5,696 nucleotides of DNA from JAAYCI01 sp964370165 (GTDB lineage: Bacteria; Bacillota; Clostridia; Oscillospirales; Ruminococcaceae), in contig CAYJIG010000089.1 of assembly GCA_964370165.1 (NCBI GenBank), positions 1 through 5,696 of the forward strand, given 5' to 3'. Positions within the stretch are counted from its first letter, which is position 1. The number at the start of each line of letters is the position of its first letter. The position numbers and the translations under genes were made by a program. The notes under the pieces were generated by a model. It worked only from the letters and a program-made list of their open reading frames with translations, was not told where the DNA came from and ran no database searches. This document shows positions 1 to 4,201 of the stretch, piece by piece.

Positions 1-272
1 TTCACTGTGCTAGTCATTGTATTATAAAAAGAACTCGACAAAAGATTGGTATCTGATGTAAAGCTTAAAAAACTGCTTTGCAGCGTGCGCAGTTGTGTCG
101 ACACATCACGATACATGGTTTGCTCAAGTTCAAGCCATGCTTTTGTTTGGTTTGCTTTATCGATTTTACCTTGGGTACTAGCCAGCATGTCCTCTACCAT
201 TGATTCGGTGTCCATACCCGAAGCAAGGCCCGAAAAACCGTAGCTGGCAGCGCTCAATGAATTAATGGCCAT
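1..272 (-). CDS. fliD: FliD, flagellar hook-associated protein 2 (filament cap), N-terminal part
   Basis: FliD is exported through the flagellar type III apparatus and forms the cap at the filament tip, under which flagellin folds and inserts. Only the first 90 codons are visible; the gene runs off the left edge. The translation starts MAINSLSAASYGFSGLASGM, and residues 15-30 carry the family hallmark GLASGMDTESMVEDML (typical form GLASGLDTDSIV.QLM). A helical stretch rich in K, Q and E follows (about 35-60), including the usual Y-R-D-V segment near residues 54-57. The LLSSS motif at 77-81 is also typical, so the family call is firm. The ATG at 272-270 is preceded by AAGGAAAGG (plus 281-289) with an 8-base spacer. 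It is separated from the FlgN/FliT-like gene by an AT-rich gap with a possible sigma-28 promoter, so it probably starts its own late transcript. No defect is seen in the visible part. Confidence 0.93.
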   Translation of the reverse strand, partial: MAINSLSAASYGFSGLASGMDTESMVEDMLASTQGKIDKANQTKAWLELEQTMYRDVSTQLRTLQSSFLSFTSDTNLLSSSFYNTMTSTV

Positions 273-334
273 TCTAATTTCCTTTCCTTAACCGGTCTAC
301 ATATATCTTTGTGAAATAACAATTCTCTATCTAT

Positions 335-363
335 ATATTCGTACGTTATCTTTAAATGTTTAG
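335..363 (-). promoter_or_regulatory. Possible sigma-28 (SigD/FliA) type promoter for fliD
   Basis: On the minus strand the sequence reads GCTAAA (plus 359-364), then 17 bases, then CGAATAT (plus 335-341). The B. subtilis SigD consensus is TAAA-N15-GCCGATAT. The TAAA is exact and the CGA falls at the consensus distance, but the GC before it is TA and one extra A splits GATAT. A start near position 328 would give a leader of about 56 nt before the fliD ATG. Upstream (365-427) there are several T-tracts on the plus strand, which could act as an UP element or bend DNA. The call rests on motif and context only. Confidence 0.4.
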
Positions 364-436
364 CTTTTTATAACATTTTTTTGTCTTAAAATTGTGAAAT
401 ATTGTTTTTTTAGTGACTTTTATTTTAAAATAATTA

Positions 437-907
437 TTATATTTTTTGATCTCGAAGCATTCCGGTGCTCTTTTTTTCTGTTAAATCCGTTAAATATTTT
501 TTGATTTTAGGCATGTTTTGATTTTGCTTGATATTACTAAGCGCATTTTTTTGCCAAACCTTCATGCGCTCCATCACTTTTTTATCGTTCTCTAAAACAC
601 GATTTCCTATGCTGCGTATCGCCTGCGCTTTTTCATAAAGCTCATGATATTCTTGCGGTACTTTATCATAGTCTATCAGCGCACGTGTTGTAGCAATCAA
701 GCGTTCTTTATCCGGATGCATATCACATATTTTCGCTATTTTGTTGTTCAGCTCTTCCCCTTTTATTGTCAGCGTATCCCTTTGTATGATATACTGTTCC
801 ACATCATCTACTTCGCATGAGAGCATGGCCAACGTGGCTTCTTCATACTGCGAAAAAACCGTTTTCTTTTCTTTTAGCGCTTCACAAAGCTTATCAATAT
901 CGCTCAT
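437..907 (-). CDS. FlgN/FliT-like putative flagellar export chaperone (156 aa)
   Basis: This is a small, soluble, highly charged protein that should be almost entirely alpha-helical. Residues 1-60 and 85-125 read as long amphipathic helices, linked near CDMHPDKE (61-68). There is no signal peptide, membrane segment or catalytic motif. Length and layout resemble FlgN (about 140-160 aa) and, less closely, the shorter FliT. These helical-hairpin chaperones hold FlgK/FlgL or FliD before export. The N-terminal pattern of a long helix followed by I-x-x-R-D-x-L-x-x-K-x-E-x-L (about 40-53) is FlgN-like. It sits directly upstream of fliD on the same strand, which favours a FliD-related (FliT-like) role, but B. 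subtilis FlgN precedes flgK and such a copy may lie outside this window. The start at 907 has AAAGGAG (plus 914-920) with a 6-base spacer. Family membership is an inference from length, helicity and neighbours. A general coiled-coil protein is the alternative. Confidence 0.6.
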   Translation of the reverse strand: MSDIDKLCEALKEKKTVFSQYEEATLAMLSCEVDDVEQYIIQRDTLTIKGEELNNKIAKICDMHPDKERLIATTRALIDYDKVPQEYHELYEKAQAIRSIGNRVLENDKKVMERMKVWQKNALSNIKQNQNMPKIKKYLTDLTEKKSTGMLRDQKI

Positions 908-961
908 TACTTTCTCCTTTATTTGTGCTTTGTTTTGTAATATAGCAATATCCCATAGTTG

Positions 962-968
962 TAAGGAG
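962..968 (+). promoter_or_regulatory. Ribosome binding site fixing the start of the plus-strand gene at 975
   Basis: TAAGGAG lies 6 bases before the ATG at 975. The reading frame stays open upstream to an ATG at 741, but that extension runs antisense through the well-supported gene at 437-907 and has no comparable site. The site therefore decides the start. Confidence 0.85.
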
Positions 969-974
969 TTTTTT

Positions 975-1565
975 ATGGAATATATTCCTTTTCCCGCAAC
1001 ATTTACTTCTGCTTATAACGACATCCGACTACACGGAAAAGGTGTTGTGTCGGGCGAAGAAAATGCTATTGAATTTCTCGGGGAGTTTATCCCTTTGATG
1101 CCCTTAGGTAGCATCGCCACCGTAGAATGGATTACCGGCCAAAACGTCATGGCCGGATTTTCAGGGCGTGTATATTTATCTTCTCAAAATCTTGTGCGCA
1201 TTGTAGATGTGGAAAAAGAAGCTATTTCCGCCATGCGTGCCATTTTCGCTTCAAACGCTCGATTCAAGGTACAAATATGCCTACAAAGCACCATACCTGT
1301 ACAAACCTTAGTCGCCGATATGGTTTATTTATCTGCAGGTTTTATTTGTCTTTTGGCGCAATGTAACGCCAGAGAAAACGAAGAACTTTCGCTTTCTGCC
1401 GAAGTGGATTTTCTTACGTTGCACGACTTACCACTACGCATTGCACGAAGAGTCCCTTTAAGACGCGGCGAGACTTTACTTTTATGCGACGTCTTACCTT
1501 CTGACAACGCAAATTTCATAGCGTTATCTGCATATTCGGCTAGATTAGAACGTCAATCTGACTGA
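975..1565 (+). CDS. Uncharacterised 196-aa protein with a possible degenerate PilZ domain
   Basis: This is the only plus-strand gene in the window. It is convergent with csrA and divergent, by 67 bases, from the FlgN/FliT-like gene. The protein has no signal peptide or membrane helix and reads as mainly beta-strand in two halves. Residues about 20-80 include LGEFIPLMPLGS and FSGRVYLSSQNLVRIVDVE, and would match the position of a YcgR-type N-terminal domain. Residues 96-196 resemble PilZ in order: R96-F-K-V (for the RxxxR strand), then Y118-L-S-A-G-F-I-C-L-L where PilZ has D/N-x-S-x-x-G-(G/I). PilZ proteins bind cyclic di-GMP, and YcgR-type members act on the flagellar motor. Here only one of the two motif arginines is evident, and Tyr118 and Phe123 replace the Asp/Asn and Gly, so binding may be lost. 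The coding call is strong (clear ribosome binding site, terminator right after the stop). The PilZ call is tentative inference from pattern and context. Confidence 0.85.
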   Translation: MEYIPFPATFTSAYNDIRLHGKGVVSGEENAIEFLGEFIPLMPLGSIATVEWITGQNVMAGFSGRVYLSSQNLVRIVDVEKEAISAMRAIFASNARFKVQICLQSTIPVQTLVADMVYLSAGFICLLAQCNARENEELSLSAEVDFLTLHDLPLRIARRVPLRRGETLLLCDVLPSDNANFIALSAYSARLERQSD

Positions 1566-1595
1566 CTTCTTATATATTTCTCACATCACAAAAAC

Positions 1596-1621
1596 AACTT
1601 TGCTATGCAAGGTTATTTTTT
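1596..1621 (+). terminator. Intrinsic terminator between convergent genes, usable from both sides
   Basis: AACTTTGC (1596-1603) pairs with GCAAGGTT (1607-1614) around a 3-base loop. All eight pairs form in plus-strand RNA, one as a U-G wobble. An A and six Ts (1616-1621) follow, which is a standard intrinsic terminator for the gene ending at 1565. On the minus strand the same hairpin has one C-A mismatch and is followed by G-TTTTT, so it can also end the csrA transcript, less well. The csrA stop codon (1613-1615) lies inside the stem. Confidence 0.75.
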
Positions 1622-1891
1622 ATTGTCTGCACCTTTTTCGTTTACAATTTTTACGGGAGTGTCCACTTTTCCTTGCTTTAGGTTAGCTGCAAGCGCCTTC
1701 CAGTCGGTAGCAACGCCGGCCGCTTGAACATTTTGCTCCATTATTTCTTTTAGCTCACTACGTAAAATCTTGATTTCTTTAGGCGCATTGATACCCACAC
1801 GTACCCTGTCGCCTGCCACTTCTGTGATAGTTATTTCAATATCATTGCCAATGCGAAATCCTTGGCCGGTTTTCCGTGTCAATATCAGCAT
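1613..1891 (-). CDS. csrA: CsrA, carbon storage regulator / global translational regulator
   Basis: CsrA is a small dimeric RNA-binding protein that blocks translation by binding GGA motifs at ribosome binding sites. In Bacillota its best-known target is flagellin mRNA, and FliW antagonises it. The 92-residue product starts MLILTRKTGQGFRIGNDIEI and contains GDRVRVGINAPKEIKILRSE. The known RNA-contact residues L4, R6 and R44 are all present. N54-V-Q-A-A aligns with the N-x-x-A-A segment that includes Asn55 of B. subtilis CsrA, a residue needed for FliW binding. It is longer than usual (about 61 aa in E. coli, 74 in B. subtilis), with a polar, lysine-rich tail after about residue 62. The start overlaps the end of fliW by 7 bases, and its ribosome binding site AAGGGGG (plus 1899-1905, 7-base spacer) lies inside fliW, so translation is probably coupled. 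Identity is certain; the role of the tail is unknown. Confidence 0.98.
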   Translation of the reverse strand: MLILTRKTGQGFRIGNDIEITITEVAGDRVRVGINAPKEIKILRSELKEIMEQNVQAAGVATDWKALAANLKQGKVDTPVKIVNEKGADNKK

Positions 1892-2319
1892 GTGCCATCC
1901 CCCTTATCAAATAAAGGTAAGCGAATGGGGTAATCGGCGTCCAGCACCACTTGTGCCGCCCATTTGTTTTCCGGGTTGATTATCACCGGGCTTTTTAAGT
2001 TTACTGTAGTGTCCCGAAAGTCTTCGGGAACCACCGCCACCACTCGTACCAGCGGCTGACTTTGTAGGCTCAGTAATTCCATCATGTCTTCGCCAATTTC
2101 CGGGGTGTATTGCAGGCCAATCTCCTGTGGATCCAGCAAAATAAAGCACACCTGAGAATCTTCTACACTTTGTAGCCATAATAGTCCCGGGCCGGCCTCA
2201 TCATCGCTAAACAGCACGTATTTTTTCATGTCTTCAAAGCCCAAAATAGGAGCTTTGAACTCTAGCTGTTCTTTCTCGTCAAGCTCAATTACACCAAAAT
2301 CTCTCGTTGTAATGGTCAT
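1885..2319 (-). CDS. fliW: FliW, flagellar assembly factor and CsrA antagonist
   Basis: FliW binds either flagellin or CsrA. When flagellin is exported, freed FliW sequesters CsrA and lets flagellin be translated. The product is 144 residues, the normal family size. Family features are an N-terminal FGVIELDEKEQLEF strand region (8-21), APILGFEDMKKYVL (23-36), WLQSVED (49-55), FILLDPQEI (59-67, the conserved F-x-x-x-D-P box), and a C-terminal NLKSPVIINPENKWAAQVVL segment (107-126). The order DUF6470-fliW-csrA and the 7-base overlap with csrA support the call. The start at 2319 is preceded by AGAGGA (plus 2327-2332) with a 7-base spacer. That site sits in a small hairpin loop, described separately. 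Only 32 bases separate the start from the terminator-like hairpin upstream, so how fliW is transcribed is unclear. Confidence 0.97.
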   Translation of the reverse strand: MTITTRDFGVIELDEKEQLEFKAPILGFEDMKKYVLFSDDEAGPGLLWLQSVEDSQVCFILLDPQEIGLQYTPEIGEDMMELLSLQSQPLVRVVAVVPEDFRDTTVNLKSPVIINPENKWAAQVVLDADYPIRLPLFDKGDGTC

Positions 2320-2322
2320 AAA

Positions 2323-2338
2323 AGCATCCTCTCTTGCT
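2323..2338 (-). promoter_or_regulatory. Small hairpin exposing the fliW ribosome binding site; candidate CsrA site
   Basis: In minus-strand RNA, AGCA and UGCU (plus 2335-2338 and 2323-2326) can close an 8-nt loop AGAGAGGA that holds the GGA of the fliW ribosome binding site. CsrA prefers GGA in hairpin loops, so this could be a feedback site on the fliW-csrA message. Only 7 of 12 bases match the RUACARGGAUGU consensus and the stem has only 4 pairs. Confidence 0.3.
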
Positions 2339-2351
2339 ATACCCGTATTTG

Positions 2352-2387
2352 AAAAAATGCCGGGATTGCTTGCACAAAACCCGGCAT
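2352..2387 (-). terminator. Terminator-like hairpin between the DUF6470 gene and fliW
   Basis: ATGCCGGG (2357-2364) and CCCGGCAT (2380-2387) form a perfect 8-bp stem around 15 bases. An inner TTG/CAA pairing can shorten the loop. On the minus strand the stem is followed by TTTTT (plus 2352-2356) and then C, the layout of an intrinsic terminator for the flgK-flgL-DUF6470 transcript. On the plus strand no T-run follows. It may be partial, allowing read-through to fliW-csrA. Confidence 0.65.
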
Positions 2388-2395
2388 ATACCCAA

Positions 2396-2451
2396 CTTAC
2401 AACTACAATAACTTACCCTGCAACCTATCTTACATCCTTACGCATACTTAC
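2396..2451 (-). repeat. Five short GTAAG repeats in the DUF6470-fliW gap
   Basis: The pentamer CTTAC (GTAAG on the coding strand) begins at plus positions 2396, 2412, 2429, 2437 and 2447, spaced 16, 17, 8 and 10 bases. One copy lies in GUAAGGAUGU (plus 2432-2441), which keeps the AAGGAUGU end of the CsrA consensus. The function is unknown; it may be low-complexity spacer. Confidence 0.45.
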
Positions 2452-2460
2452 ACTTATGCG
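2441..2460. repeat. Inverted repeat spanning the DUF6470 stop codon
   Basis: CGCATA (2441-2446) and TATGCG (2455-2460) are perfect 6-bp arms around 8 bases. The TAA stop of the DUF6470 gene (2454-2456) lies at the edge of one arm. No T-run follows on either strand, so it is not a standard terminator. It may protect the 3' end. Confidence 0.4.
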
Positions 2461-3050
2461 CTTGCTTCAAAATTAGGATTGGCACTGGGTGGTGCATAGT
2501 TGAACCCACCCACATATTCAATATTAATTGAAGCATACTGAGTGAAGTTCACTTCAAACGACGGCGGCGTAAAGTCCAGCTTTGCCCGTCCTATATTCCA
2601 TTCAGCCGATATCTCGCTTGGCTTATACTCCATTTCCATTACCGACGGAGTGTATTGAATTTCCACCGGAGACAACGGAACTAAAACCAAGTCACCCTGG
2701 TTTTTTTGCATTCTTTGGCTCCACAATGTGTCCGGAATATTCGCGCCTTTATGCTGCATGGCTACTTGATTGCCAAATTCCACATAATTAGACGTAGTTT
2801 CCAGAACCTGTTCGCGACCTTTTTGAGCTTGTGACTGCGCTTGCTCCAGTGGCTCTTTCAAGCCCATATCACTGCGCCTACGTACACTGTTCATATCAAA
2901 ACGTCCTGCTTGACGCTGCATGTTTAACGATGCCCGTTTCACAGTGCGGTTTACTGTAGGCTGCTCTTGAGTTATCTGCAAGCGCGCATACTTTACCTCA
3001 TACTCAAATTGTGCCGGCGTTGTTGTGATTTGCAACAACGGACGTGACAT
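2454..3050 (-). CDS. DUF6470 family protein (YviE-like), flagellar cluster protein of unknown function
   Basis: The product has 198 residues, close to B. subtilis YviE, which occupies the same place between flgL and fliW. It starts with PLLQITTTPAQFEYE and short alternating beta segments (4-46). A helical middle follows (about 64-100), with D-M-G-L-K-E-P and the Q-K-G-R-E-Q-V-L segment characteristic of the family. It ends with consecutive strand-like repeats: VEIQYTPS (129-136), MEMEYKPS (138-145), KLDFTPPS (157-164), FEVNF (165-169) and INIEY (175-179). There is no signal peptide, membrane helix or catalytic motif. The biochemical role of the family is not known. Constant linkage to flgL and fliW suggests a part in filament junction assembly or its control. 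The start at 3050 has AGGGGTG (plus 3058-3064) with a 7-base spacer, embedded in the candidate CsrA leader. Family assignment is from sequence pattern and synteny and is fairly sure. Confidence 0.88.
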   Translation of the reverse strand: MSRPLLQITTTPAQFEYEVKYARLQITQEQPTVNRTVKRASLNMQRQAGRFDMNSVRRRSDMGLKEPLEQAQSQAQKGREQVLETTSNYVEFGNQVAMQHKGANIPDTLWSQRMQKNQGDLVLVPLSPVEIQYTPSVMEMEYKPSEISAEWNIGRAKLDFTPPSFEVNFTQYASINIEYVGGFNYAPPSANPNFEASA

Positions 3051-3097
3051 GTAAAATCACCCCTGTCTATATTGAAAATACATTTGACATCCCTGTC
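3046..3097 (-). promoter_or_regulatory. Candidate CsrA-binding leader of the DUF6470 gene
   Basis: In minus-strand RNA, GACA-GGGA-UGUC (plus 3086-3097) is a 4-bp hairpin with GGA in its tetraloop. Its ACAGGGAUGU matches all ten 3' positions of the CsrA SELEX consensus RUACARGGAUGU. Thirty bases downstream, GACAGGGGUG (plus 3058-3067) repeats it with one change (GGG for GGA) and contains the ribosome binding site. A second UGUC at 3046-3049 overlaps the start codon and could pair with this GACA. The dual-site layout, with one site on the ribosome binding site, resembles the B. subtilis flagellin leader. Function is inferred. Confidence 0.5.
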
Positions 3098-3112
3098 GGT
3101 TGTTGGCTAAGT

Positions 3113-4141
3113 TTATCTTAGAAAATCAAAAATAGTTTGCGGTAAAATCTTGCTACCCAGCTGAAGTGTTACCAGCCAGCTATTTTCATCTTCTTTATTG
3201 TGAATAATTTCATTTGCAACATCCACACCCTCTAGCTTGCTTTGGGTTTCGACTAAATTAACATATTCTTCTTCAAGACGAGTGGCTGTGTCTTCCAGTG
3301 TCACTCCCCTTGCGCCGATGTCGGTGATGGATGTCAGCATAAACTCCATTGAGTCTTCAATACCATTTAGTGCCTTGCCCAGGCTTTCCATATCGTTGTT
3401 GTTCAAATCCGTCACCATGCGGTCAAACAAACTCCATGCATTCAGCGGTACACCGTCTGAATTTACGCCATATCCGAAGCTTTCTACGCCGGAATATGTG
3501 TCTTTATACCCTGTGTTGGGGTCCACCTTACCTTCTGAATTCAATAAGTATCCCGCACCGATATCCACATAGTTGTCAGCATTCCATGGAATGACAGAGT
3601 ATGTACCGTCAGCATTTAAAATTGAAGGATCACCGTTGTTTTTCACCATGGTATCAACAACTGTTCCGTTATATGTCAAGTTGCCAATATCATCCACGGC
3701 AAACGGCGCTTCTCCGCCTACATTGCCCGAGGCCGAGAATAAATATTTATTGGAAAACTGGCCGTTCATAACTTGCATGATTTCTTCTTTTGCCTTATCC
3801 AGCTCTGTGGCAATTTTCTCTCTGTCACTGGGTGACATTGTGCCGTTCAGGCCTGCTACAAGACTTTCTTTTGCGCGTATCATCAGCGCATTTACGTTGC
3901 GCACGTTATCCTCAGCCGCAGCCGCCCTGCCCTCAGCATCGCGAATAGTTACTTGATAACGCTCATTATCTACTATCAGCTGGCGAATTTTCAACGACTT
4001 TCCTGCATCCGGTACATTTTCCCAAGCCTTATTGAAAGAGCGTCCGCTAGACAACTTTTCATTAGACTTAGTTAAATTTGAAAGGTTTGTGTTCATCCGG
4101 CTCAGATAGTTGCGGGTGAGCATTTGTTGTGTGATACGCAT
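3113..4141 (-). CDS. flgL: FlgL, flagellar hook-associated protein 3 (hook-filament junction)
   Basis: FlgL forms the second junction ring between hook and filament, on top of FlgK, and is exported through the flagellar type III apparatus. The product has 342 residues, slightly longer than B. subtilis or E. coli FlgL (about 300-317). The N-terminal D0/D1 helix region starts MRITQQMLTRNYLSRMNTNL and continues with LSSGRSFNKAWENVPDAGKSLKIR (30-53), the flagellin-like segment. The middle (about 130-240) is the variable domain, rich in G, N and D. The C-terminal helix region includes LGKALNGIEDSMEFMLTSI and ends SWLVTLQLGSKILPQTIFDF near the C terminus, matching the family's closing pattern of sK.l..tL.DFl. 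The start at 4141 has AAAGGAG (plus 4149-4155) with a 7-base spacer. It follows flgK by 50 bases and precedes the DUF6470 gene by 62, on the same strand, so one transcript is likely. Confidence 0.96.
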   Translation of the reverse strand: MRITQQMLTRNYLSRMNTNLSNLTKSNEKLSSGRSFNKAWENVPDAGKSLKIRQLIVDNERYQVTIRDAEGRAAAAEDNVRNVNALMIRAKESLVAGLNGTMSPSDREKIATELDKAKEEIMQVMNGQFSNKYLFSASGNVGGEAPFAVDDIGNLTYNGTVVDTMVKNNGDPSILNADGTYSVIPWNADNYVDIGAGYLLNSEGKVDPNTGYKDTYSGVESFGYGVNSDGVPLNAWSLFDRMVTDLNNNDMESLGKALNGIEDSMEFMLTSITDIGARGVTLEDTATRLEEEYVNLVETQSKLEGVDVANEIIHNKEDENSWLVTLQLGSKILPQTIFDFLR

Positions 4142-4165
4142 ATGAAATCTCCTTTATCGTCCGGC

Positions 4166-4201
4166 TATCTGCCCTCGGTTATTGAGCTACATTATCTGCC
4201 C
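4166..4201. repeat. Short direct repeat flanking the flgK-flgL gap
   Basis: The 9-mer TATCTGCCC occurs at 4166-4174 and again at 4193-4201, where it overlaps the flgK stop codon. It is 27 bases apart and may be chance. No promoter or hairpin was recognised with it. Confidence 0.3.

Noticed and set aside
46..243. 65-aa plus-strand reading frame at the left edge
   Set aside because: The opposite strand here encodes the FliD N terminus with its hallmark motif; the plus-strand frame is a shadow.
420..438. AT-only palindromes (TTATTTTAAAATAA and AATAATTATT) after the gene at 437-907 as a terminator
   Set aside because: There is no G-C pair in the stem, and such palindromes are expected in sequence this AT-rich.
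741..974. Upstream extension of the plus-strand gene to an ATG at 741
   Set aside because: It runs antisense through the better supported gene at 437-907, gives a Ser/Cys-rich shadow sequence, and has no ribosome binding site as good as the one before 975.
908..974. Promoters in the divergent 67-base gap
   Set aside because: TATAGC on the plus strand and TTACAA...TATATT on the minus strand are visible, but the spacers or hexamers are too poor to support a call.
1907..2179. 90-aa minus-strand reading frame inside fliW
   Set aside because: It is an out-of-frame shadow of fliW, rich in G, R and S, with no family resemblance.
3237..3956. Several plus-strand reading frames opposite flgL
   Set aside because: They are antisense shadows of a clearly assigned gene, Ser/Leu/Pro-rich and without ribosome binding sites. 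The same holds for those opposite flgK, csrA, fliW and DUF6470.
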